Of a stretch of 64,000 nt of DNA, positions 24,085 to 35,487 are shown in pieces. The stretch covers positions 112,066,389 to 112,130,388 of the forward strand of contig NC_135716.1 in NCBI RefSeq assembly GCF_964656455.1. The letters are read 5' to 3'. Position numbers and translations under genes: made by a program. The notes under the pieces were generated by a model. The model had not been told where the DNA came from and made no database searches. It saw only the letters and a program-made list of their open reading frames with translations. Source of the stretch: Halichoerus grypus. Taxonomy: Eukaryota > Chordata > Mammalia > Carnivora > Phocidae. Position 1 is the stretch's first letter. Each line of letters begins with the position of its first letter.

Positions 24085-24116
24085 CATTAAATATGTAGCA
24101 ATCTACACATTTAATG
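24085..24116. repeat. Fold-back inverted repeat at the L1 5' junction
   Basis: Two 14-bp arms (24085-24098 and 24103-24116) with one mismatch and a 4-nt loop CAAT. The outer arm ends exactly where the target-site duplication begins. The outer arm is the inverse of the L1 text beside it, so it is part of the insertion. Confidence 0.85.
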
Positions 24117-24131
24117 TAAGGGCTTATTTTA

Positions 24132-24944
24132 ATCCTCTTTCAGAACCCTAGGCCTTATATTGTCAGACTTAAGATCAACCTTTTCCAAAGGTGAGAATAA
24201 AATAAGAACTTTAATAAAAAAGTGTGTGTGTACCTCACAGGGATTGAGTAAAGCTTTAAGTCATGACCCATCTTAAAGATCTACCAACAAGGAAAAATAG
24301 TACAATAAAAACCACCTTTGTAGTAGTGTAAGTCTCCTATATCCCAGCCACTTAACTGTATGCTTTATAAACATTTCAACCACGAAAGTGAAATATTTTC
24401 CTGACATTATACATGAGGAAACTAACATGGAATGATTAAGCTTATCTAAAATGTACACCATCAGTGATCCAAAAATAAACCAACATTTCATCTATGACAA
24501 CCTTGGTTAACCTCTACAATAAATCCATCTGAATACTTAAGATAGTTTTTTAACTTCATATTTAAATATTCTAATTATTAGCTGTAAAATGTTTCCCTCT
24601 AAAGGTTGTTTTTTTTTTAATTAAGAAAGAGTTAGAAAAAAGGAGAATCTTCAGACCCAACAGTAACATTTCATTCTTAGCTATGGGATCTTTTGGTACA
24701 AGAAACATTGCCAATTTTGGCCATCTTATTATTATAGCACAGATACAAGATCCACTAAAAATACTAATAACTTTACTGGATGCCTACTATGTGAATGGCA
24801 CTATACTATAGGAAATCTCAGGTTCCAAGGCTATAATCAATACAATTCTCCCTAATCTTGCATGATAGCCATCTTTGCTTTCAAAGTTTGCCTTACTGTT
24901 GAAATGGACATTTTATACCAATACAATAGGATTTAGAAGGACTT
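24132..24944. other. BRDT intron, no element recognised
   Basis: AT-rich sequence with a T-run at 24609-24618. One segment near 24770-24800 ('ACTGGATGCCTACTATGTGAATGGCACTATACTATAGG') resembles an ancient mammal-wide repeat. No gene seen. Confidence 0.5.
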
Positions 24945-25140
24945 AAAAAAAAAAAAAAAGATTCATTTATTTTGAGAGAGAAAGAGAGCGCACGTGTATG
25001 TGGGGCAGAGGAAGAGGGAGAGACATTCCCAAGCAGACTCCATGCAGAGCCTGGTGCAGGGCTCGATCCCACAACCCTGAGATCACGACCTGACCCAAAA
25101 CCAAGTCAGACACTTAACTGACTGTGCCACACAGGCGCCC
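24945..25140 (-). mobile_element. Carnivore SINE, antisense
   Basis: Poly-A/T edge, GATTCATTTATTTTGAGAGAG, body ending GTGCCACACAGGCGCCC. The flanks are a 16-bp duplication with two mismatches (24929-24944 and 25141-25156), which suggests an older insertion. Confidence 0.9.
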
Positions 25141-25289
25141 GGATATAGAAAGACTTCTGAATGTCTATCTCCTTTGAGGGATTTATTACTTAGTTCTAGT
25201 CATTATATTTATACACACACACATACACACATTCATATATAATTCACAAGATAGAGAAAGTAAGAAAACATAAACCTTTCCTGTCTTAC

Positions 25290-25404
25290 CTTTCTTTATT
25301 CTTTCTTTACCACCCACAATTTGTTCTTCTTGCGGCATGTGAGATAATCTCTGCCTAAACAACTTCTCTAGAGCTTGTGCCATAAGAACAATGTCATCTC
25401 CAGG
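25290..25404 (-). CDS. BRDT: BRDT coding exon 3: end of bromodomain 1
   Basis: It encodes about residues 110-148: [38 protein letters not shown]. This is helix C of bromodomain 1 and the start of the linker. The acceptor TTTTCTAG ends at 25405; the donor AAAG/GTAAGA starts at 25289. Phase is 0 in and 1 out. Together with the next two exons to the right it lies between the inverted young L1 elements. Confidence 0.95.
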
Positions 25405-26801
25405 CTAGAAAATATATAAACATAAGGTTATGCAATATGGTCACTGTACCAAATTCCAACAATTCAGGCTACCTTCGAGAAGGCAGTGACAGTACTCTTA
25501 CATATTATTAAACAGTATTTATTGCTTCTAAATTAAGTACAGAAAATGGTGTATCAGCTCATATTTTAAATTCTAACATTCTACCCTTTTAACTTCTAAA
25601 AATAACCCAGGTAGCCCTTCTGAGTACTAAAGGGTTACAATCCAACCGTTCCTACTAATACAAAAAGGTTTTAGAAATTAAAATTTCTACCTCACTAATA
25701 AGTTAAAACATGTTCATGGCTGTGGGAAGGACATGATTTGACTTGATGTGATGTAGTTTTCAATTAACTAAGTGATATAATGACACTGCAGAGCTAACTC
25801 AGTTTTTAAATCTTTTTTTTTTCTTCCAGTTTTTAAATCTTAGCTATCTGCGTAGAAGTCTTTGGCTTGCTTTATTCACTACTGATAAAAAACTAAGTAG
25901 ATTACAAAGCAAAAGGCTAAAGCAGAGAACACTTACTTTGAAGTTAGGTATGTTAGGAAAATTACTGAACTTCATTTTAAAATGTTAAATGTTAAAGTAC
26001 ACTTGGAATTGTTAAATTAAAATGAAGTTGCCAATGGCACTTTCAGAATGCCATTAGTTCTCATTCAAAAAAAAAATCATATTGGCTAAGAGTCTTAAAT
26101 TTAAGATGGCACTGATAGTTTGAGAACCAAAATTTCTATTACATATCAGCATCACCAGTGATTCTGAATAAATGGGATATAAGTTTTAAAATTTTTAGAT
26201 ATAGAACAGCTTAAAAAGAATGCAATACTCTGGGAAAGAGGAATACTATATGGAGAAAAAAATGAATATACACAAATCCAGCTTTATAGGATGAAAGCAA
26301 AAGTAAAGATTAAGGTCAAATGTCCACATATATTATCAGACAAGCCAGTGCATTAATGCAAATACAAATACTACTACTGGAATATAACAGAGAATGTGTC
26401 TCATCTTTAAGTTAACTGGTCATGAAGTTTAGATGTATGTAATTTGTCTGAATTCATGCCATGAACATTTAACCAAGATTAGTATATAATAAAGTTTAAC
26501 ATTTATAATTAAAATGGCAGAAGTATGGTAGAGAACATTAATACTTACAGAAACCAACTATCATTGGTATTTCACTTTTTAAAACATAAGAAACCATTAC
26601 AGCTATTCAGGCAAAATTATAGCAAATAGGTTAAATAAATAGATACATAAAAATTATGAAATCCAGTAAAAAATAAACATTATCCTTAAAAATATGTAAA
26701 ATACCCCCAAATCAAGACTTGAAATCTGAAATCAGCACACTTTTTATACACATCTTCTATAAGAGCAAAGAATTATCAAGTATAACATAAGACTTACATA
26801 C
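25405..26801. other. BRDT intron, no repeat recognised
   Basis: About 1.4 kb between coding exons 2 and 3 with no recognisable SINE or L1. It is AT-rich, with a T-run near 25811-25820. It is one of the longest repeat-poor stretches in the gene body. Confidence 0.65.
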
Positions 26802-26939
26802 CTTGTTGTATAAATAACAATTTGAGAACATTATGTTGAAGTCTGCTATACATTCTGAAGCCTTCACATAATACTTATGTTCTAAGCGCTTCTTAATTGT
26901 ATTTAAATCCATTGGGATCTTTATAATGGTGTAATAATC
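26802..26939 (-). CDS. BRDT: BRDT coding exon 2: core of bromodomain 1
   Basis: It encodes residues 64-109: [46 protein letters not shown]. It holds helices A and B and the acetyl-lysine-binding Asn (N of CYLYN, about residue 108, equal to human N109). The acceptor AACTGTAG ends at 26940; the donor AAG/GTATGT starts at 26801. Phase 0 on both sides. Residue 71 is Ile where BRDT normally has Asn and BRD4 has Thr (KNPMD/KTPMD). Confidence 0.96.
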
Positions 26940-27441
26940 CTACAGTTTTTAAGAAGAAATTCTAAACGTTAGTAGTAAGAACAAATTCACTGCAACTATT
27001 GGTACACAAAGAAATTTAAGAAGCTATATACTTTAACTAGATTACCTTTAAAAAGCCATAATTTGGAAACTGAAACTTTTGTACTGAGAAACAAAGCTGA
27101 CTGCCATGGCATTTTTTTTCAGAGAAAAAATAACAAAGAATAACAAAAAACAAGAATGTAAGGGTAGAACTATTCTGGAAAATAAAAAGTGAAGGGCATG
27201 AAGAAGAAAAACCTAAAATTTATAGAGTCTGACAGATACAGAGTATAATCCCAGCATCATGGTTTGCTAACTATGCAACAAATTACTTAAGCATTATGTT
27301 GTCAGATGGCTGAAAATACCTAAGAGAAGACCTAAAGTTGAATTCTGTATATGATGCATCTACGTCTACCAAGAAGTGTCAAGATCAACTTCATGAAGAA
27401 GGTGACATTCATGACAACCTTGCACCAAAAGGTCAAGTGAG
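26940..27441. other. BRDT intron, no element recognised
   Basis: 502 bp of AT-rich intron to the right of coding exon 2. No gene or repeat recognised. Confidence 0.6.
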
Positions 27442-27643
27442 AGGCGCCTGGGTGGCTCAGTTGGCTGGGCATCTGACTCTTGGTTTTGGTTCAGGTCATG
27501 ATCTTGGTTCATGGGATGGAACCCCACATCAGACTCCAGGCTCAGGACAGAGCCTGCTGGAGATTCTCTCCCTCTGCCCCTTCCCCTGCTCACACACACA
27601 CACATTCTCTCTCTCTAAAGTAAATAAATCTTTAAAAAAAAAA
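27442..27643 (+). mobile_element. Carnivore tRNA-Lys SINE
   Basis: Starts GAGGCGCCTGGGTGGCTCAG and ends AAAGTAAATAAATCTTT plus poly-A, with a short CA/CT repeat before the tail. Older subtype ('GACTCTTGGTTTTGG'). No convincing duplication. Confidence 0.9.
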
Positions 27644-27860
27644 AGTCAGGTAACACATTCTATAACAAAAAAACATGTACTATAATGTACCAAACTGTTA
27701 AAATAAGAATTTCAATGCTCAGAAAAATGAACTTTGTTGTTTAGGAAAAATACTCATTGGAAAACTCTTCAGTGGTACAGACTAAATTAGAGGTCTTTAT
27801 TAAATTAAGTATATTTCATAATATTAAAGGCTAGTCTATTTCTTTGAGAGATATACTTAC

Positions 27861-28049
27861 TGGCAACTTTAGTTTCACAGCATCCACAGGCTGCTGAAAA
27901 GGCCAGGAAAAACTATGCTTCCATAAAGCCTTCAGGACAACTTTTTGTAGATACTGCAGTTGATTTGTCAATCGCCCATTCTTCTTAGTATTTATATATT
28001 CTGGTGGTGGAGGGTTAACAATAGCTGTTTGTCGACTTGACAGAGACAT
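27861..28049 (-). CDS. BRDT: BRDT coding exon 1: start codon and N-terminus of bromodomain 1
   Basis: It encodes residues 1-63: [40 protein letters not shown], then [20 protein letters not shown]. The WPF shelf is at 49-51. The ATG at 28047-28049 was chosen because MS[LP]SRQTA is the known BRDT start and the context ACAATGT has A at -3. The open frame extends five codons upstream, but only to a TTG. One residue is missing beside Ile10 compared with human. The donor CCA/GTAAGT starts at 27860. Bromodomain 1 is the part that binds diacetylated histone H4. Confidence 0.96.
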
Positions 28050-28100
28050 TGTCAACGGGGTCAAATCCTGATATTATAATGTTGCCTATAAGTACATGTC
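28050..28100 (-). other. BRDT: Probable 5' UTR part of the BRDT start-codon exon
   Basis: The best upstream acceptor is TTTTATTTTTGTATTTTAAG, ending at 28101. It would give 51 nt of 5' UTR before the ATG. AG sites nearer the ATG (about 28086 and 28067) lack a pyrimidine tract. The boundary is an inference. Confidence 0.5.
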
Positions 28101-28522
28101 CTTAAAATACAAAAATAAAACTGAGTTACCTTCAAAGCACATTTAAAATGGTTTCTATAGGAACTAAAAAGTGTAATATTATATTTTACATCACATCATG
28201 ATTAAGACAACAAAAAAGCCAAATGATTAATACATCTGTAAACAAATACGAACCTCTTTCTGTATAAGTACTAAGAGTTGTTTCATTATGTATGCCTTAG
28301 TTTTGGATGATTTAAGGTATTTCAAACTTTCACAGTATTTCCTCTGCTTTTCTAAAATACAAATTGAGGTCTTAGCAGTTAAAGTCTATAAGTTTCTGGT
28401 AAAAAAGAAATAATAGGAAATGTTAAACATAACCGTGGTATGTAGTTACTCTAAAATTAATTCAATGAAAGAAGAAAATCAAAATAGAGGACTTTTCTGG
28501 CTAATTTAAATAAAATGATTTA

Positions 28523-28623
28523 TTTCTTTACTTAAGGAGGCTCCACCCACAATGTGGGGCTTGAATTCATGACCCTGAGATCAAGAGTCACATGCTTTAC
28601 CGACTGAGCCAGCCAGGCACCCC
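28523..28623 (-). mobile_element. Short old carnivore SINE, antisense
   Basis: Ends CGACTGAGCCAGCCAGGCACCCC and carries the B-box complement GGGGCTTGAATTCATGACCC. A 12-bp imperfect duplication (28511-28522 and 28624-28635) flanks it. Confidence 0.85.
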
Positions 28624-28689
28624 TAAAGTGATTTACTTTAAAATCTAATTATTAGAAATAAGACACATATTAAAATGCTACTACTTAGT

Positions 28690-29340
28690 ACATATTACTC
28701 ATTTTTGAGCAACTAATCTCTAGAACTTTTTCATCTTGCAAAACTGAAACTCTATACCTATTATATAACTCCTCATTCCTGCCTCTCTCCAGCTCCTGGC
28801 AACCACCACTCTATCTCGTTTCTATGAATTTAACTACTCTGGGTATAAGTAGGATCATACAGTATTTGTCTTTTTGTGACTGGTTTATCTCAGCATAATG
28901 TCCTCAAGATTAATCTATATTGTAGCATATGTCAGAATTTCCTTCATTTTATAAGGTTCAATATTTCATTATACGTATATACGATATTTTGTGTATCCAT
29001 CCATTCATCAATGGACACTTGGTTAACTTCCACCTCTTGGCTACTGTGAATAGTGCTATAAACATGGATGTATAAATATCTCTTCAATACCCTACCTACA
29101 ATTATTAAGGATACACCCCAGAAGTGCAGCATTGAGAACTGATGGATCATATGGTAATCTTTTTTTTTTTTTTTCAGGAATCCTGTACTGTTTTCCACAG
29201 CACCTCCAACACTTTACATTCCCACCAACAGTCTACAGCGTTCCAGTTTCACCACATCCTCACAACACTTTTTATTTTCTGTTGTTTAACAACAGGCATT
29301 CTAATGGGTGTGAGGTACTGTGGATCATTTAAAAAATACC
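28690..29340 (-). mobile_element. Old L1 3' fragment, antisense
   Basis: Minus-strand text resembles the old L1 ORF2 C-terminus and 3' UTR: 'CATTCATCAATGGACACTTGG', 'GGCTACTGTGAATAGTGC', 'CCACCAACAGTCTACAG'. No long frame. Strongly diverged. Confidence 0.8.
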
Positions 29341-29443
29341 AAGCCCAGGCCCCAGTCTTTGGAGATAAGGCTTGCAAATCTGTTTGCTTTTTAAATTTTC
29401 CTGGTGCTTGTGATGTGTAGCCAGGATTAAGAACCACACTAAA

Positions 29444-29644
29444 GGGGCGCCTGGGTGGCTCAGTCCTTAGGCGTCTGCCTTCAGCTTAGGTCATGATCCC
29501 AGGGTCCTGGAATCGAGCTCTGCATCGGGCTCCCTGCTCCGCGGGAAGCCTACTTCTCCCTCTCCCACTCCCCCTGCTTGTGTTCCCTCTCTTGCTGTCT
29601 CTCTCTCTGTCAAATAAATAAATAAAAATCTTAGAAATAAAGAA
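29444..29644 (+). mobile_element. Carnivore tRNA-Lys SINE, young
   Basis: Starts GGGGCGCCTGGGTGGCTCAG and ends GTCAAATAAATAAATAAAAATC. A perfect 15-bp duplication flanks it (29429-29443 and 29645-29659). Subtype with CTCCCACTCCCCCTGCTTGTG, common in arctoid carnivores. Confidence 0.95.
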
Positions 29645-29889
29645 AAGAACCACACTAAAATGAATTAACTTGGAGGTGATTATCAATCTTGTAATTTATT
29701 GCACTTCCTTACACTATTCTCATGTTATACAAACAACAACTAGAACTTTTAATGTCATTAAGAACAAAGGAGATATTCTAGTGTTGCAACTGAAACTGGT
29801 TCTTACTGTTTTGTATTTATTTAAAGTTAGTCTATCTTTGGAGTGTCCCAATCACTATACCCTCCCTCCTTCACAAAGATACCACTATG

Positions 29890-30580
29890 ATGAATTCTAC
29901 CCCCTTAATTTGTGACTGTTTTTGACTTTACATAAATATTGTATTTAATATGTATTACACTGTCTGGCCTTGTATCAGTATTATGTTTGTGAGATTTAAC
30001 TATGTTTTATTTGTTCATCTTCATTGCTGTACAGCATTCTATGATTGGAATTATACGACAATCTATCCATTCCTCTTAGGACTTTTGGGTTGTTTCCAGT
30101 GTTTGATCAAAAACGCTGCCATGAACATGCTTGTAGTGAATATGTGCACGCATCATGTTGAATATAAACCCAGAAGTGAAATTATTGGGTCATAGGTTAT
30201 ATGTGTGTTCAACTTTAGTGGATACCAGTTTTCCAAAATATACCAATTTATATGCACAACAGAGCTTTGGGAATCCTACTTACTCCACATCCTTGTCAAT
30301 ATTTGGTATTATCAGTGTGTTCCATTTCAGCCATTCTGCTGAATGTATAATGGGATCTGGTTGTGATTTTAATTTGTATTTCACTGAGGATTCATGATAT
30401 GAAACGCCTTTTTAATATGTCTATTGGCCACATGAATATCTTGTCAATCACCTGTTAAAGAGTCCTACCCATTTTTCTATTGGGTTGTCTGCTATTACCT
30501 TATTTTTAGCTCTTCATATAGTCTGTATAGAAAACCTTTGTTGTGTGTTTCAAGTATCTTCTCTATGCTTTTCCTTCACA
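29890..30580 (-). mobile_element. Second old L1 3' fragment, antisense
   Basis: Reads as a degenerate L1 ORF2/3' UTR on the minus strand ('CATTCTATGATTGG', 'GGGTTGTTTCCAGTGTTTG', 'AAGTGAAATTATTGGGTCATAGG'). More diverged than 28690-29340 and separated from it by a younger SINE. Confidence 0.75.
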
Positions 30581-30894
30581 ACCTCATTTTAAGTAGGCGT
30601 TCTTATCCCCTCCTCCCCAATGCTAATCCATCAGCTATTACTCTGCTTCACCACTACCATGTTTGTCTACTTCTTTACTGTCTCCCAATCCTCCCTCCCC
30701 TGTTTCTCAGAACGTAAACTCAGTGTCAGCAGGGACCTTGTTTGTACTGATCCAAGACAGATTGAGGTCCTATTTGACTAATGCCTAGGACAGAGCTACA
30801 TAGGCTGAATTAAAGTGCTCAGATTCAGTTTTATGTTAGAGATACAGCAGATGTCACTTTTTTTTATATGGGGAGAAATAGGGAGAGAAATCCA
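30581..30894 (+). other. First intron of BRDT, possible L2/MIR remnant
   Basis: Around 30700-30810, 'TCAGAACGTAAACTCAGTGTCAGCAGGGACC' resembles the end of an ancient L2-type element. No gene seen. Confidence 0.4.
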
Positions 30895-30910
30895 GAATGT
30901 TTTACTTTTA

Positions 30911-31092
30911 GGGACACCTGGGTGGCTCAGTCGTTAAGCATCTGCCTTCAGCTCAGGTCATGATCCCAGGGTCCTGGGATCGGGCCCCTCATCGGGCTCC
31001 CTGCTCAGCAGGGAGCCTGCCTCTTCTTCTGCCTGTGGCTCCCCCTGCTTTGTTCTCTCTCTCTGACAAATAAATAAAATCTTTAAAAAAAA
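30911..31092 (+). mobile_element. Carnivore tRNA-Lys SINE
   Basis: Starts GGGACACCTGGGTGGCTCAG and ends GACAAATAAATAAAATCTTT. A 16-bp duplication with one mismatch flanks it (30895-30910 and 31093-31108). Confidence 0.93.
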
Positions 31093-31587
31093 GAATTTTT
31101 TACTTTTAAATTAGGTCTCACTGCTCAGGAATTTGCCTTAAAAAAATTAATGAATTACTTAATGAATGCCTATCAATTAAAAAAATGCATTTTCTAAACC
31201 TCATCAAAACCTCAATTCCACTATATCCTTTTGCAGAGGATCTAAGCTTACAAGAGAAACCCTTTAAAAATTAACTTCTCTTAGCTTACTTCCTATTCTA
31301 TATTTCTTTTTTTTTTAATTTTATTATGTTATGTTAGTCACCATACATTACATCATTAGTTTTTGATGTAGTGTTCCATGATTCATTGTTTTCGTATAAC
31401 ACCCAGTGCTCCATGCAGTACGTGCCCTCCTTAATACCCATCACCGGGCTAACCCATCCCCCCTCCCCCCTCCCCTCTAAAACCCTGTTTGTTTCTCAGG
31501 TCCATAGTCTCTCATGGTTCATCTCTCCCTCCAATTCCCCCCCCCCCATTTTTCCCTTCCTTCTCCTAATGTCCTCCATGTTATTCC

Positions 31588-34500
31588 TTATGTTCCACAA
31601 ATAAGTGAAACCATATGATAATTGACTTTCTCTGCTTGAATTATTTCACTTAGCATAATCTCCTCCAGTCCCATCCATGTTGATGTAAAAGTGGGGTATT
31701 CATCTTTTCTGATGGCTGAGTAGTATTTCATTGTATATATGGACCACATCTTCTTTATCCATTCATCTGTTGAAGGGCATCTTGGCTCTTTCCACAGTTT
31801 GGCTATTGCAGACATTGCTGCTATGAACATTGGGGTGCATATGGCCCTTTTCACTACATCTGTGTCTTTGGGGTAAATACCCAGTAGTGCAATTGCTGGG
31901 TCATAGGGTAGCTCTGTTTTTAAATTTTTGAGGAACGTCCACACTGTTTTCCAAAGTGGCTGTACCAACTTGCATTCCCACCAACAGTATAAGAGGGTTC
32001 CCCTTTCTCCACAACCTCCAACATTTGTTGTTTCTTTCCCTGTCCATTTTTGCCATTCTAACTGGTGTAAGGTGGTATCTCAGTGTGGTTTTGATTTGGA
32101 TTTCCCTGATGGCTAATGATGATGAACATTTTTTCATGTGTCTGTTACCCATTTGTATGTCTTCTTCAGAGAAGTGTCTTTTCATGTCTTCTGCCCATTT
32201 TTTGACTTGATTATTTGTTTTTTGGGTGTTGAGTTTGAGAAGTTCTTTATAGATTTTGGATACCAGCCCTTTATCTGTAGTGTCATTTGCAAATATCTTC
32301 TCCCATTCTGTGGGTTGCCTCTTTGTTTTGTTGACTGTTTCCTTTGCTGTGCAGAAGCTTTTTATCTTGATGAAGTCCCAAAAGTTCATTTTTGCTTTTG
32401 TTTCACTAGCTTTTGGAGATGTATCTTGAAAGAAGTTGCTGTGGCCGATGTCAAAGAGGTTACTGCCTATGTTCTCCTCTAGGATTTTGATGGATTCCTG
32501 TCTCACATTGAGGTCTTTCATCACTTTGAGTTTATCTTTGTGAATGGTGTTAGAGAATGGTCGAGTTTCATTCTTCTGCATGTGGCTGTCCAATTTTACC
32601 AGCACCATTCATTGAAGAGACTGTCTTTTTTCCATTGCATGTTTTTTCCTGCTTTGTCAAAGATTATTTGACCATAGAGTTGAGGGTCCGTATCTGGGTT
32701 CTCTATTCTGTTCCATTGGTCTGTATATCTGTTTTTGTGCCAGTACCATGCTGTCTTGGTGATCGCTGCTTTGTAATATAGCTTGAAATCAGGCAACATG
32801 ATGCCCCCAGCTTTGTTTTTCTTTTTCAACATCTCCTTGGCGATTCAGGGTCTTTTCTGATTCCATACAAATTTTAGGATTGTTTGTTCCAGCACTTTGA
32901 AAAATGTCATTGGAATTTTGATCGGGATGGCATTGAAGGTATAGATTGCTCTGGGTAGCATAGACATTTTAACAATGTTTATTCTTCCGATCCATGAGCA
33001 TGGAATATTTTTCCATCTTTTTGTGTCTTCTTCAATTTCTTTCATGAGTGTTCTGTAGTTCCTAGAGTATAGATCCTTTACCTCTTTGGTTAGGTTTATT
33101 CCGAGGTATCTTATGGTTTTTGGTGCTATTGTAAATGGAATCGTTTCTCTAATTTCTCTTTCTACAGTTGCGTTGTTAGTGTATAAGAAAGCAACTGATT
33201 TCTGTGCATTGATTTTGTATCCTGCCACATTACTGAATTGCTGGATGAGTTCTAGTAATTTGGGGGAGGAGTCTTTTGGGTTTTCCACATAAAGTATCAT
33301 GTCATCTGTGAAAAGAGAGAGTTTGACTTCTTCTTTGCCAATTTGAATACCTTTTATTTCTTTTTGTTGTCTGATTGCTGTTGCTAGGACTTCTAGTACT
33401 ATGTTGAACAACAGTGGTGAGAGTGGGCACCCTTGACGTGTTCCTGATCTTAAGGGAAAGGCTCTCAGCTTTTCCCCATTGAGGATGATATTTGCTGTGG
33501 GTTTTTCATAGATGGATTTTATGAGCTTGAGGAATGTTCCCTCTATCCCTATACTCTGGAGAGTTTTAATCAGGAAAGGATGTTGTATTTTGTCAAATGC
33601 TTTTTCTGCATCAATTGAGAGGACCATATGGTTCTTCTCCCTCCTCTTATTAATGTGTTCTATCACATTGATTGATTTGCGAATGTTGAACCACCCTTGC
33701 ATCCCGGGGATAAATCCCACTTGGTCGTGGTGGATGATCCTTTTAATGTATTGTTGGATCCTATTAGCTAGGATTTTGTTGAGGATTTTGGAATCCATGT
33801 TCATCAGGGATATCAGTCTGAAATTCTCCTTTTTGATGGGGTCTTTGCCTGGTCTGGGGATTAAGGTAATGCTGGCCTCATAGAATGAGTCTGGAAGTTT
33901 TCCTTCTGTTTCTATTTTTTGAAACAGCTTCAGGAGAATAGGTATTATTTCTTCTTTGAATGTTTGGTAGAATTCCCCAGGGAATCCATCAGGCCCTGGA
34001 CTCTTGTTTTTTGGGAGGTTTTTGATCACTGCTTCAATCTCGTTCCTGGTTATTGGCCTATTCAGGTTGTCAATTTCTTCCAGTTTCAGTCTTGGTAGCT
34101 TATAGGTTTCCAGGAAGGCCTCCATTTCATCCAGATTGCTCAGTTTATTGGCATATAGTTGTTGATAATAATTTCTAATAATTGTTTCTATTTCCTTGGT
34201 GTTAGTCGTGATCTCTCCCCTTTCATTCATAATTTTATTAATTTGGGTCCTTTCTCTGTTCTTTTGGATAAGTCTGGCCAGTGGTTTATCGATCTTATTA
34301 ATTCTTTCAAAGAACCAACTTCTAGTTTCATTGATCTGATCTACTGTGTTTCTGGTTTCTAATTCATTGATTTCTGCTCTAATTTTAATTATTTCTCTTC
34401 TAATGTGTGGCTTAGGCATCATTTGTTGCTTTTTCTCTAGTTCTTTAAGGTGTAGAGTTAGTTGGTGAATTCGGGATTTTTCTGTTTTTTTGAGTGAGGC

Positions 34501-35409
34501 TTGGATGGCTATGTTTTTCCCCCTTAGGATCGCCTTTGCAGTATCCCATAGGTTTTGGACCGATGTGTTTTCGTTCTCATTGATTTCCATGAATTGTTTA
34601 AGTTCTTCTTTGATTTCTTGGTTGACCCAAACATTCTTGAGCAGAGTGGTCTTTAGCTTCCAAGTGTTTGAATTTCTGCCAAATTTTTTCTTGTGATTGA
34701 GTTCCAGTTTTAGAGCATTGTGGTCTGAGAATATGCAGGGAATAATCTCAATCTTTTGGTATCGGTTGAGACCTGATTTGTGACCCAGTATATGGTCTGT
34801 TCTGGAGAAAGTTCCATGTGCACTCGAGAAGAATGAGTATTCTGTTGTTTTAGGGTGGAATGTTCTGTAAATATCTATGAGGTCCATCTGGTCCAATGTA
34901 TCATTCAAAGCTCTTGTTTCCTTGTTGATTTTCTGCTTAGATGATCTGTCCATTGCTGAGAGTGGAGTATTGAGGTCTCCTACAATTAACGTATTGTTAT
35001 CAATATGACTCTTTATTTTGGTTAACAGTTGGCTTATGTAGATGGCTGCTCCCATGTTGGGGGCATAGATATTTACAATTGTTAGATCTTCTTGTTGGAT
35101 AGACCCTTTAAGAATGATATAGTGTCCTTCTGTGTCTCTTATTACAGACTTTAGTTTAAAATCTAATTTGTCTGATATAAGAATTGCTACCCCAGCTTTC
35201 TTTTGAGGTCCGCTGGCAATGAAGATAGATCTCCATCCCTTCACTTTCAGTCTGGATGTATCTTTAGGTTCAAAATGAGTCTCTTGTAGACAGCATATGG
35301 ATGGGTCCTGTCTTTTTATCCAATCTGCAGCCCTGTGCTGTTTTATGGGAGCGTTTAGGCCATTCACGTTGAGAGTGATTATTGAAAGATATGAATTAAT
35401 TGTCATCAT
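31588..35409 (-). pseudogene. L1-B ORF2 with late stops and frameshifts
   Basis: The frame opens ATGATG at 35409 and runs 854 codons: APE-type endonuclease (start [36 protein letters not shown]), Z region, RT with [12 protein letters not shown] near 33305. Codon 855 is TGA (32845-32847; Arg CGA in L1-A, a typical CpG loss). Codon 938 is TAA (32596-32598), shared with L1-A. A 1-nt loss at about 32522 and another indel near 32022 shift the C-terminal region with the Cys motif. The endonuclease and RT parts look complete up to codon 854. Confidence 0.94.
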
Positions 35410-35487
35410 GTTGCCTGTGAAGACGTTGTTTTTATAGATTGTCCCTGTAGATTTCTGTTGTAGATCACTCTTGGGGTCTTTCTCCTT

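Larger units (their letters stand above)
22273..24116 (-). mobile_element. Composite antisense L1 (two L1 pieces in one insertion)
   Basis: Reading on the minus strand: a 5'-truncated L1 (24116 to ~22560) with ORF2 C-terminal half and its own 3' UTR and A-tract (poly-T at about 22547-22558), then about 265 bp of a second L1 3' end (~22540 to 22273) of the young L1-A/B type. One 15-bp duplication flanks the whole (22258-22272 and 24117-24131). ORF2 is shifted several times; the normal WCWENW is present. The 5' edge has a 14-bp fold-back. Confidence 0.9.

Noticed and set aside
28050..28064. Upstream start for BRDT at 28064
   Set aside because: The first codon is TTG. The ATG at 28047-28049 matches the known BRDT start and has a good context.
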